Below are positions 1 through 5,594 of a stretch of 5,594 nucleotides of DNA, one piece after another. The notes beneath the pieces were generated by a model. It did not search any database. It saw only the letters and a list, made by a program, of their open reading frames with translations, and was not told the DNA's origin. How positions within the stretch are numbered: the first letter of the stretch is position 1; each line of letters starts with the position of its first letter. Source of the stretch: Ignavibacteriota bacterium (GTDB taxonomy: Bacteria; Bacteroidota; Ignavibacteria; Tepidaquicellales; Tepidaquicellaceae). The stretch is from positions 9,077 to 14,670 of the forward strand of contig PNBM01000083.1 in NCBI GenBank assembly GCA_003135995.1, in the 5' to 3' direction. A program made the position numbers and the translations under genes.

Positions 1-1153
1 ATTTGTTGGTATCGTTTATACAGGTTTTTTCAAATTCTTTTTCTTTCCCATTGTTTTTAACCTTCCCATAAATACAAATTGAACAATTATTTTTTTCACA
101 CATTCTGGGAACAAAATCAAATGTTATGTCAAATTGTTCTGGATACCCTTTTTCTTTTTCTATCTCTTCTTTAACATAAATTTCCCTTAGTAGTCTATTA
201 AATGGCTTTTTATTATCATTTGCCCAGTCTATACCTTTTAAAATGCAATCTCTGAAAATAGAATTATTATTCCATACATCTCCTGGAAGTTCTAACTCTG
301 CTAAATTTATATCTTTAGAATTAAAACCATTTTTTTTTAAAAATGGAATAAATGATTTATTATAATTAGGAAACTTTAGTAAATCTCTTAAAGCACACCA
401 AGCGCGTTTCTGTTCGTAAATTTCTTTTTTCTTGAATTTCTTAAATGAATTAAGAAATTTATTTGAATTATCAAGTAATTGTATATCGATATTTATTTCT
501 TCATCTAAATTATTCTTTAAATTATCAAAATTGTCAATATCCTTATATTTTATTTGCTCTATATCTTTGTATGTAAGAATATATAATCCAAAGAGTAATA
601 ATTTTATTTTATTTTCATGATTTTCTGTTAAATTTATAATTCTCTCAATATATTTATAAAAGCTGAAATCGAATTTCTCTAAAATTAGAAAAGTCCTTAA
701 AATAGCTTGATAGTCTGATGGAAAAAATCTTGAAGCAAAATATGGTTCCATTTTTGACTCAAATCCAAAATTTATTAATTTTACGTTTCCATTTGTTTTG
801 GTGTGAGAAATAAAAATGTATTTATTTTTATCTTCTTCTATCTTAATCAATTTGAATTCATCTTTGTATTCATATTCATCCCTTTTTGTCATATGAGTAT
901 CTTTACATTTTGGCTTTAAATATCCTATTTCTTTATAAGTAATGATATTATCTACTAATTCAGAAAAAATGAATCCTCCTACATCCCAAATTCTTTTAAC
1001 ATTCATTTGGCGATCAGTTATGTAACTAATCCAGTGTGTTAATATTTTCGATTCAAAATTTAAATCTTTATAGAAATTTATTATATCTTCATCACCAAAT
1101 GACCCCCATCTTGCTTCATCAAAAAACGAAGAGATTTTAAATATCTTTTCCAT
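1..1153 (-). CDS. Unrecognised large protein with Cys cluster, partial (C-terminus beyond left edge)
   Basis: An open frame of 384 codons runs from the ATG at 1153 to the left edge without a stop, so the C-terminus is missing. The start lies 7 nt after the stop of the WYL regulator gene, with no Shine-Dalgarno, so the two are probably one transcript. I do not recognise the family. It looks soluble, without signal peptide or membrane segments. Visible landmarks are ARWGSFGDED near residues 14-23, RFFPSDYQAILRT at 142-154, KRAWCALRDLLK at 249-260, ELPGDVWNNN at 288-297, and a cysteine group C352-x4-C357-x2-C360 with a further Cys at 378, which could bind zinc or an iron-sulfur cluster. The order 'LPxDVW' then CxxxxCxxC loosely recalls helix-hairpin-helix DNA glycosylases with a C-terminal Fe-S cluster, but no convincing hairpin motif is seen; this is speculation. 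Reading-frame confidence is high, function is unknown. Confidence 0.85.
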   Translation of the reverse strand, partial: MEKIFKISSFFDEARWGSFGDEDIINFYKDLNFESKILTHWISYITDRQMNVKRIWDVGGFIFSELVDNIITYKEIGYLKPKCKDTHMTKRDEYEYKDEFKLIKIEEDKNKYIFISHTKTNGNVKLINFGFESKMEPYFASRFFPSDYQAILRTFLILEKFDFSFYKYIERIINLTENHENKIKLLLFGLYILTYKDIEQIKYKDIDNFDNLKNNLDEEINIDIQLLDNSNKFLNSFKKFKKKEIYEQKRAWCALRDLLKFPNYNKSFIPFLKKNGFNSKDINLAELELPGDVWNNNSIFRDCILKGIDWANDNKKPFNRLLREIYVKEEIEKEKGYPEQFDITFDFVPRMCEKNNCSICIYGKVKNNGKEKEFEKTCINDTNK

Positions 1154-1160
1154 TTTTGTG

Positions 1161-2150
1161 CTATTTATAATTTAATAATGATTCATTCAATTCATTATAG
1201 ATTATTTCCCTCAACTCCTTCGGCTCAATTACTTTGCAATCTTTTCCCATTGCAAGCACCCACATAAATACTTCAGTCAGGTTATTTACTCTGAATTCAA
1301 GTAATATTGAACCATCATTAAGTTCTGTTATTTTTTGAGATTTTATCCATTGCCTTTCCTTGATGTACCTTACAGATTCATTCATTATTTTAAGTTTGAC
1401 ATCATAAATCTCCTTGCTTTCAAAAATACCAAAGCTGTCTTTGAAATAATTCTCTATACTGAAATCATCAGGTATATCAAAATATCTATTGGTAAGTTTT
1501 ATTTCCTGTATTCTGCTAACGGCAAAAACCTTTACCTGTTTAGCTTTATGGCAATATCCTATTATATACCAGTCACCCTGATGGTTTTTTAAGTGATATA
1601 TATCAATCTCCCTGTCAGATATCTCTCCGCTATGTCCAGTAAAGTATTTGACCCATATTCTTCTGCTTTCCCTAACGGCGGTTGTAATTTTATCCATGGT
1701 AATTTCATTAACGCTTCTTACGGGACCAATCTGGAAACTTATTATACGGTCAAGGTCTTTTGCATCAATGGAAATCTTTTCATCGAACAGGTAAGAAAGT
1801 TTTTCATAAAATTTCTTAAAATATTTTGAATATGGGCTGTTTTTGTACTGCTCAAGAACTTTTTCCGTAACAGCCAGGGCGAGTAAATCACTTGAATCGA
1901 TTTTAATGGGGTTTAACCTGTATTTATCATCTGAATAGTAAAATCCTTTTCTAAGCTTATCAAATTCAATCGGGGCATCATACTCGAACTTCATAAAATC
2001 AATGTCGCGTTGGATAGTCTTGGTAGATACTTCAAGCTTGTTTGCCAATCTTTCTTTATTAGGGAAGCGTTTTTCTCCTATTTCCCGGTCAATTATGTTG
2101 AGTCTTTTGAGTAAAATTTTATTTACTGATAATTTTTGTGATTTGTTCAT
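1161..2150 (-). CDS. HTH-WYL domain transcriptional regulator (YafY-like)
   Basis: DNA-binding transcription factor of 329 residues, the usual length for the family. The N-terminal winged helix-turn-helix of the HTH_11/DeoR-like type spans about residues 8-78, with the recognition helix in VSTKTIQRDIDFMK (41-54). The WYL domain covers roughly 150-230: the name-giving motif appears as DWYIIGY (193-199) and the conserved ligand-pocket arginine is R213 in FAVSRIQEI. A C-terminal WCX-like segment follows (about 248-329). In this family the WYL domain senses ligands such as nucleotides or single-stranded DNA and the HTH binds inverted repeats. The gene is divergent from the agmatine-deiminase-like gene across a 110-bp spacer containing a GGGACA-N5-TGTCC inverted repeat, its most likely operator. 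It is followed by the unknown gene reaching the left edge. No Shine-Dalgarno precedes the ATG at 2150. Confidence 0.95.
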   Translation of the reverse strand: MNKSQKLSVNKILLKRLNIIDREIGEKRFPNKERLANKLEVSTKTIQRDIDFMKFEYDAPIEFDKLRKGFYYSDDKYRLNPIKIDSSDLLALAVTEKVLEQYKNSPYSKYFKKFYEKLSYLFDEKISIDAKDLDRIISFQIGPVRSVNEITMDKITTAVRESRRIWVKYFTGHSGEISDREIDIYHLKNHQGDWYIIGYCHKAKQVKVFAVSRIQEIKLTNRYFDIPDDFSIENYFKDSFGIFESKEIYDVKLKIMNESVRYIKERQWIKSQKITELNDGSILLEFRVNNLTEVFMWVLAMGKDCKVIEPKELREIIYNELNESLLNYK

Positions 2151-2175
2151 CTACACTGTATTTATAATAATATAG

Positions 2176-2206
2176 CAAAAATTACACGCAATATAAACGG
2201 AACAAA
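2176..2206 (-). promoter_or_regulatory. Possible Bacteroidota-type promoter of the WYL regulator
   Basis: Read on the minus strand, TTTG (2206-2203) is followed after 18 nt by TAATTTTTG (2184-2176), one base longer than the TAnnTTTG -7 box. The Bacteroidota consensus is TTTG about 19-21 nt before TAnnTTTG, so this is an imperfect match. It would start transcription roughly 15-20 nt before the ATG at 2150. The -33 element directly abuts the inverted repeat at 2207-2222, so a protein bound there could autoregulate the WYL gene. Confidence 0.35.
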
Positions 2207-2222
2207 GGGACAGTATATGTCC
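2207..2222. promoter_or_regulatory. Inverted-repeat operator, copy 1 (GGGACA-N5-TGTCC)
   Basis: GGGACA (2207-2212), spacer GTATA, TGTCC (2218-2222): perfect 5-bp arms GGACA/TGTCC around 5 bp, in the spacer between the divergent WYL regulator and agmatine-deiminase-like genes. The same element recurs at 4033-4048 at the same distance (12 nt) from a TAnnTTTG box. The neighbouring WYL regulator is the obvious candidate to bind it. The position, where the rightward promoter's -33 box would lie, fits an activator site but does not exclude repression. Confidence 0.7.
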
Positions 2223-2234
2223 TCCTTGCCTGAT

Positions 2235-2242
2235 TAGTTTTG
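2235..2242 (+). promoter_or_regulatory. -7 box TAGTTTTG of the agmatine-deiminase-like operon
   Basis: Exact match to the Bacteroidota -7 consensus TAnnTTTG, placed 18 nt before the ATG at 2261, implying a leader of only about a dozen bases. No TTTG -33 box is seen 19-21 nt upstream; that place is taken by the inverted repeat 2207-2222, so the promoter is probably weak without an activator. Confidence 0.55.
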
Positions 2243-2260
2243 TATTAAAAATGTAAAAGA

Positions 2261-3220
2261 ATGGAAAAAGATAAGAATCTGGTTTTGGTTTATCCCTATG
2301 GGATATGGAGAAATTTCTATATCGCTTTTTATGATGTATTTATCAGAGATTATCTCTTTAAATATCTCGAAAATGTAAAAATAACTTTTATAGTTAAAGA
2401 TAAAATCGGCAAGCTATTGATTGAGGAAAAATTCAAGTGCTTTGATTTTAACGTATACGTCATACAGGAAACCCTGGATATATGGATTAGAGACTGGGCG
2501 CCGATTGTTTGTAACAATATTATAGTCAAAGCAAAATTCAGCCCTAAATATCTAAAAAGGGCATATAAATACCAGTCTGTTCCTTTAGATACTGCTGGTA
2601 AAAAGATAGCAGATAAACTAAATCTTAAATATAGTGAAATTTCTATAGTGCTTGACGGAGGGAATTTCGTTCATAATGGGCATGGGGTCTGCATAATAAC
2701 TAACAGGGTAATTACTGAAAACGAAAATTTGTCCATTGGAGAGATTGAGAAAATTCTTAAAGAATCATATAATCTTAACAAAGTTGTCTTTGTTCCTGTT
2801 GAACCCGGTGATGAAACTGGACATATAGATGGAATGGTAAGATTTACAGACGAAAAAACTCTGTTTATTGCGGATTATCCCGATGAATACGAAAAAGGAA
2901 AAGTTTTCATGGATAATGTTGAAATTTTACTTAGAGAAAAACTTGGTCCTGATTATAAAATAATCAGGCTTCTGAATGAAGTACCGGTAGACCTACATAA
3001 GGCATTATCTTTCCCAAGCGCAGTAGGGAATCATACTAATTTTCTCCAAATAGGTAATAAAATATTCATGCCGGATTTTAAACTTAAAACAGATGAACAG
3101 GCGTACATGTCGCTTAAGAATAATTTAGAAAACCATGAAATTATCAGAGTAAACTGTAGAGAATTATATAGTATAGCCAGTGACGGAGGTGTTTTAAACT
3201 GCATATCCTGGCAATATTAA
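2261..3220 (+). CDS. Agmatine deiminase family protein (peptidyl-arginine deiminase, Porphyromonas type)
   Basis: Predicted cytoplasmic guanidine-modifying hydrolase of 319 residues. Family motifs appear in order: WIRDWAP (75-81), LDGGN (131-135), GDETGHID (183-190) with the catalytic His188 and acidic D184 and D190, NHTNFLQIGNKIFMPDF (257-273), and the C-terminal nucleophile Cys314 in GGVLNCISW. Known members turn agmatine into N-carbamoylputrescine or deiminate arginine residues. This protein differs from canonical agmatine deiminases: it lacks the usual N-terminal MPAEW-type segment, is shorter than the typical 340-370 residues, and has Asn instead of His just before the nucleophile (NC for HC). 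The substrate may therefore not be agmatine. The start at 2261 has no Shine-Dalgarno but fits the promoter at 2235. The next gene starts 7 nt after the stop, suggesting an operon. Confidence 0.88.
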   Translation: MEKDKNLVLVYPYGIWRNFYIAFYDVFIRDYLFKYLENVKITFIVKDKIGKLLIEEKFKCFDFNVYVIQETLDIWIRDWAPIVCNNIIVKAKFSPKYLKRAYKYQSVPLDTAGKKIADKLNLKYSEISIVLDGGNFVHNGHGVCIITNRVITENENLSIGEIEKILKESYNLNKVVFVPVEPGDETGHIDGMVRFTDEKTLFIADYPDEYEKGKVFMDNVEILLREKLGPDYKIIRLLNEVPVDLHKALSFPSAVGNHTNFLQIGNKIFMPDFKLKTDEQAYMSLKNNLENHEIIRVNCRELYSIASDGGVLNCISWQY

Positions 3221-3227
3221 AAAAATT

Positions 3228-4013
3228 ATGGAAAATAAAATTATTAAAGAATTTCCGTTAGAACAGTTAAATACTGTTCTGGGCGGAATTAAGCAAAACA
3301 CTTTTTACTATTTCTTTTTCCAATTATACGAAAATGAAAAAGTGAATTCGATTAATGAAATTATTACCGGCATTAGGGGCATAGAAACAGATACAGTAAA
3401 ATCTGCTGAGACCTTTTATAAAAACTTTTTTATGAGTTTTGATGAGTTAACACGAAAAGAAAACATACTGTTGATAAACCTTAATGACGAAATTTCAAAG
3501 GTCATAGAATATTTTAAAAACAAACCGGAGGTTGATATTAATTATCTATACGACAAATACGATATATATGACTTTATGAATCTGCTGAATTCAACACCTG
3601 TATCAGATGAACTTAATTATAAAATAAATAAGAATGCTGAAAAACAAGGAAGCATTATATTGTTCCAATTCGCAAATGAAGAAAAAGAAATAATAGAAGA
3701 ATTATTTTTTCCAGACATTCCGATGACTTATAAAAAAATAAACATTGATTGTTTTGCGGGCGGGTATTTATTTGATTTTATCACGGAAAAAACAAAAGAC
3801 GGCATTAAGCATGAATACAGTTATCTCTTTTTCATAAAAGACAAAGAAAATATATCTGGCAAGATTGAAAATGAAGAAATATGTTTATTAAAAACATTAA
3901 CATTTGATATTAATGATTATAAAAAAAACCTGGAATACTTTAAAAAAGGCGTTAATACAACATATACTTTTCATAAGAAATTCAACATAAAGACTTTCAT
4001 AATTTCAGACTGA
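3228..4013 (+). CDS. Unrecognised soluble protein co-transcribed with the deiminase-like gene
   Basis: A 261-residue frame starting 7 nt after the deiminase-like stop, so the two very likely share one transcript and may act together. I do not recognise a family. It is lysine- and glutamate-rich, without signal peptide or membrane helix. The N-terminal part (1-135) looks mostly helical, with an aromatic run FYYFFFQLY at 26-34. The C-terminal part (about 140-260) has alternating hydrophobic strands such as SIILFQF (142-148) and YSYLFFI (197-203). A double glycine follows a short leader-like helix (LEQLNTVLGG, 11-20), probably by chance. Only two cysteines are seen (175 and 219) and no obvious catalytic motif. 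Base composition resembles the preceding gene. It ends 19 nt before the second inverted repeat. Confidence 0.85.
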   Translation: MENKIIKEFPLEQLNTVLGGIKQNTFYYFFFQLYENEKVNSINEIITGIRGIETDTVKSAETFYKNFFMSFDELTRKENILLINLNDEISKVIEYFKNKPEVDINYLYDKYDIYDFMNLLNSTPVSDELNYKINKNAEKQGSIILFQFANEEKEIIEELFFPDIPMTYKKINIDCFAGGYLFDFITEKTKDGIKHEYSYLFFIKDKENISGKIENEEICLLKTLTFDINDYKKNLEYFKKGVNTTYTFHKKFNIKTFIISD

Positions 4014-4032
4014 GCGCATCCCTTAAACTACA

Positions 4033-4048
4033 GGGACATTATTTGTCC
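4033..4048. promoter_or_regulatory. Inverted-repeat operator, copy 2 (GGGACA-N5-TGTCC)
   Basis: GGGACA (4033-4038), spacer TTATT, TGTCC (4044-4048). The arms are identical to the copy at 2207-2222, as is the 12-nt gap to the following TAnnTTTG box. Arms and box are conserved while the spacer has diverged, the pattern expected of a binding site plus promoter. It lies in front of the broken small membrane-protein gene, placing that gene in the same presumed WYL regulon. Confidence 0.7.
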
Positions 4049-4060
4049 TCTTGCTTTGAA

Positions 4061-4068
4061 TAATTTTG
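4061..4068 (+). promoter_or_regulatory. -7 box TAATTTTG in front of the broken membrane-protein gene
   Basis: Exact TAnnTTTG match, differing from the copy at 2235 in one base. It ends 6 nt before the ATG at 4075, so the transcript would be leaderless or nearly so if that start is right. As in copy 1, no TTTG -33 box lies 19-21 nt upstream and the inverted repeat occupies that place. Confidence 0.5.
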
Positions 4069-4074
4069 TAGTAT

Positions 4075-4359
4075 ATGATTAACAAAACTAAAATATGGTA
4101 TGTCTTTCTTTTAGCAGTTCTTTTTTCCTTTGAAGAACCCTTCTGATGCTTATCGCTCATATACTCAATTAACCCATGACTTTTTTATAATCATGCCGGT
4201 ATTTATAATACTATAAGTAAAATATGTTTTATTTCTGCGGTCGTACTTTATGTATGTAATATAGCAGATGCGATATCACCAAATAAAGAAAAGATATATG
4301 TAAATCTAAATGATGGTGTGATAACTTTATCTGTTTTTTATACTTTTAACTACAAATAA
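4075..4359 (+). pseudogene. Broken small membrane-protein gene, resembling the C-terminal part of DUF5683 proteins
   Basis: Three consecutive pieces read as one protein only if frames are switched twice. Piece one (ATG 4075, frame 1) starts MINKTKIWYVFLLAVLF, a signal or membrane segment, and stops at TGA 4144. Piece two (frame 2 from 4139) reads PSDAYRSYTQLTHDFF. Piece three (frame 1 from about 4186 to TAA 4357-4359) reads YNHAGIYNTISKIC, then a membrane helix ending VLYVCNIADAI, and a tail ending SVFYTFNYK. Removing one C from the CCC at 4138-4140 and adding one T to the six-T run at 4181-4186 restores a continuous frame of about 94 residues. The 'YxxNIxDA' helix followed by a strand-rich end resembles DUF5683 membrane proteins of Bacteroidota, but the usual N-terminal membrane core is missing. 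It may be a decayed gene, or intact with two sequencing errors. It follows operator copy 2 directly. Confidence 0.6.
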
Positions 4360-4473
4360 ATAAGAACAAACTTCAAATATATAATATAATTATTACGTCA
4401 GAATTTAAATATTGTGAGGTTAAAAATATATTTGTATTTTTAAATTATTACTAAACTAAAATTCTTAATATTT
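4360..4473. other. AT-rich intergenic gap
   Basis: About 110 bp, almost entirely A and T, between the broken membrane-protein gene and the glycosylase gene. I see no hairpin terminator, no RNA gene and no copy of the GGGACA-N5-TGTCC element. The only recognisable signal is a TAnnTTTG box at 4427-4434, listed separately. Confidence 0.6.
4427..4434 (+). promoter_or_regulatory. Possible -7 box TATATTTG of the glycosylase operon
   Basis: Match to TAnnTTTG, 39 nt before the ATG at 4474. No good TTTG -33 box is found at the usual distance, and in such AT-rich DNA a chance match is likely. Unlike the promoters at 2235 and 4061 it has no inverted repeat upstream, so this unit may be controlled differently, or be read through from 4061. 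Confidence 0.3.
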
Positions 4474-5145
4474 ATGATCAATTATAATTCGGACAAACTA
4501 AAACATTTATTATATGAAAAAGAAAATTTGAATTATTCAATAAAAGGATATAATGAAGCGATATTAAAAGCAGAACAGATTTGTGAAGCTTTTTTAGGAT
4601 GCACACTAAGAATAAGAAAAGAAAAATTCATCATATCTATGCTTGAAATATATTATGGAAGTATTGAGGATAAAGCTCATGATTGGTACAGAACACATTA
4701 TATATATAAAAATTCTAAATATAAAGAACATACAGAAAAACAACTTGAAAAGGGAATAAAGTTATATTTGAGTACATTGAAAGATGACGATACATACCAA
4801 AGAATGGATTTTGTTATAGGAAACGAAGGTGTTGCAGTAAGCTTATTGTTGAGGCGAATTCACAATATGGATTTCAGTAAAATGTGTAATAATAATAGTA
4901 AGGGCGAACCCCACAATATTTTAAAAAAAATGGGAATAAAAAATAGTGATCATGGAAAACCAATTCAATTTTTAGATGAAGATAATAATGATTACAAGTC
5001 TATTGTTATTATTGATACACATCGTGATATATATAATAAATTTAATCTAATTACGAAGACAAAAAAAAGAATTAATGTAAAAACAGAATTCGAAGAAAAG
5101 AATTCCCTCAATTGGAATTTTTCAGCTGAACGTGAAAAAAATTAA
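4474..5145 (+). CDS. Divergent alkyladenine/3-methyladenine DNA glycosylase (Mpg/AAG fold)
   Basis: Predicted monofunctional DNA glycosylase of the Mpg/AAG family, which cuts damaged purines from DNA. At 223 residues it is of normal family length. Residues AEQICEAFLGCTLRIR (33-48) match the 'A..LLGk.L.r' start of the fold. LEIYYGSIEDKAHDWYR (57-73) aligns with 'ETEAYLGpeD.AAH': E58 falls on the catalytic Glu (human E125), Y60 on Y127 and H69 on H136, with identical 11-residue Glu-His spacing. VIGNEGVAVSLLLRR (114-128) matches 'VtGpeGvpeaVLIRA'. HNILKKMGIKNSDHG (147-161) matches 'GkLtqALGI...nG', and KKRINV (197-202) with WNF (213-215) matches the closing 'pRIGI...pWRF'. The pocket Asn (human N169) aligns with D112, and the usual YVYxxYG strand is replaced by a polar stretch, so substrate range may differ. 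The ADP-ribosylglycohydrolase starts 9 nt downstream. No Shine-Dalgarno precedes the ATG. Confidence 0.72.
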   Translation: MINYNSDKLKHLLYEKENLNYSIKGYNEAILKAEQICEAFLGCTLRIRKEKFIISMLEIYYGSIEDKAHDWYRTHYIYKNSKYKEHTEKQLEKGIKLYLSTLKDDDTYQRMDFVIGNEGVAVSLLLRRIHNMDFSKMCNNNSKGEPHNILKKMGIKNSDHGKPIQFLDEDNNDYKSIVIIDTHRDIYNKFNLITKTKKRINVKTEFEEKNSLNWNFSAEREKN

Positions 5146-5154
5146 AGAAGAATA

Positions 5155-5594
5155 ATGTATATCGGACGAAACTATTTCAAGGATATTTTATTCAGTGTTT
5201 CTATAGGAGATGCGCTTGGAGTTCCGCTGGAATTTACGGACAGGAAAACTCTTAAAAAAAATCCAGTAACTGAAATGACAGGTTATGGAACTTACAATCA
5301 GCCATCCGGGACATGGTCGGATGACAGTTCTTTGACTTTTTGTCTGGCGGAATCGTTAACTAAGGGATTTAACTTGAGTGATATTGCAAATAATTTTATA
5401 AAGTGGCGCCGTGAAAATTATTGGACTGCAAGGGGAGAAGTATTTGATATTGGATTTACTACGCAGAAGGCAATAAACAGACTGGAAGAAGGTACAATAC
5501 ATCAGATTGCAGGTGATGATGGCGAAGATTCAAACGGAAACGGCTCGCTGATGAGAATTTTACCGTTGCTATTTTACATAAAAGACAAGACAAT
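5155..5594 (+). CDS. ADP-ribosylglycohydrolase family protein, N-terminal part
   Basis: First 146 residues of a DraG/ARH-type hydrolase, cut by the right edge. The family removes ADP-ribose from proteins, nucleic acids or small molecules using two magnesium ions. Visible motifs: SIGDALGVPLEF (16-27), the hallmark N-terminal helix; GTWSDDSSLTF (52-62), whose Ser/Asp-Asp group binds metal; FDIGFTT (97-103); and NGNGSLMR (127-134), the substrate-binding loop. The C-terminal Asp pair that completes the metal site, expected near residues 230-280, lies outside the window. The ATG at 5155 sits 9 nt after the glycosylase stop, with a weak AGAAG ribosome-binding site at 5146-5150, so the two genes are probably one operon. 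The substrate cannot be told from the sequence. Confidence 0.93.
   Translation, partial: MYIGRNYFKDILFSVSIGDALGVPLEFTDRKTLKKNPVTEMTGYGTYNQPSGTWSDDSSLTFCLAESLTKGFNLSDIANNFIKWRRENYWTARGEVFDIGFTTQKAINRLEEGTIHQIAGDDGEDSNGNGSLMRILPLLFYIKDKT

Noticed and set aside
432..620. Plus-strand frame of 62 codons rich in Ser, Leu and Ile
   Set aside because: It lies wholly opposite the long minus-strand frame 1153-1, has low-complexity composition typical of an antisense shadow, and has no promoter of its own.
1335..1829. Two plus-strand frames of 85 and 78 codons
   Set aside because: Both are antisense to the WYL regulator gene, whose domains are clearly recognisable on the minus strand.
2722..2734. TGTCC half-site inside the deiminase-like gene
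   Set aside because: It has no GGACA partner arm 5 bp upstream and lies inside coding sequence.
3258..3290. Double-glycine leader-like sequence at residues 11-20 of the 3228-4013 product
   Set aside because: The following 240 residues are a long soluble, charged protein, not a short peptide precursor, and no peptidase-transporter or maturation gene is present in the window.
4095..4133. Short frame from ATG 4095 (12 codons)
   Set aside because: It is out of frame with the membrane-segment reading from ATG 4075, is Ser-rich and stops at once; it is a shadow of the broken gene.
4360..4473. CRISPR array, tRNA, or intrinsic terminator in the AT-rich gap
   Set aside because: No spaced repeats, no cloverleaf and no GC-rich hairpin with a T tract were found; only AT-rich low-complexity sequence.
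5307..5323. GGGACA half-site inside the ADP-ribosylglycohydrolase gene
   Set aside because: There is no TGTCC arm at the right distance and no TAnnTTTG box; it encodes the conserved GTWSDD motif.

Overview
The window is AT-rich, low-GC bacterial DNA. Almost no gene has a Shine-Dalgarno sequence in front of its start. Several genes are instead preceded by TAnnTTTG, the -7 box used by Bacteroidota and relatives. Together with the gene content (WYL regulator, Porphyromonas-type agmatine deiminase fold, a DUF5683-like remnant), this points to a member of the Bacteroidota/Ignavibacteriota group. The organism call is an inference; no rRNA or marker gene is present.

Layout. On the minus strand, 2150 to 1 holds a two-gene unit: an HTH-WYL transcriptional regulator (2150-1161) followed 7 nt later by a large unrecognised protein that runs off the left edge (1153-1, 384 residues seen, Cys cluster near the visible end). 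A 110-bp divergent spacer (2151-2260) carries an inverted repeat, GGGACA-N5-TGTCC. Rightward from it run an agmatine-deiminase-family hydrolase (2261-3220) and, 7 nt later, an unrecognised soluble protein (3228-4013). A second copy of the same inverted repeat plus TAnnTTTG box follows (4033-4068), with identical internal spacing. It drives a broken small membrane-protein gene (4075-4359) that can be repaired by two compensating one-base changes. After an AT-rich gap comes a divergent alkyladenine DNA glycosylase (Mpg/AAG fold, 4474-5145), then 9 nt later the start of an ADP-ribosylglycohydrolase that leaves the window at the right edge.

How it may fit together. The duplicated operator-promoter module suggests that the WYL protein controls at least two transcription units here, and perhaps itself. 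The inverted repeat occupies the place where a -33 box should be, which fits an activator. WYL regulators are often sensors of nucleic-acid damage or of nucleotide ligands. The neighbours (a base-excision glycosylase, an ADP-ribose hydrolase, an amidine hydrolase and two unknown proteins) would fit a stress, repair or defence island. That joint function is inference; the operator repeat, the enzyme motifs and the frame breaks are directly visible.
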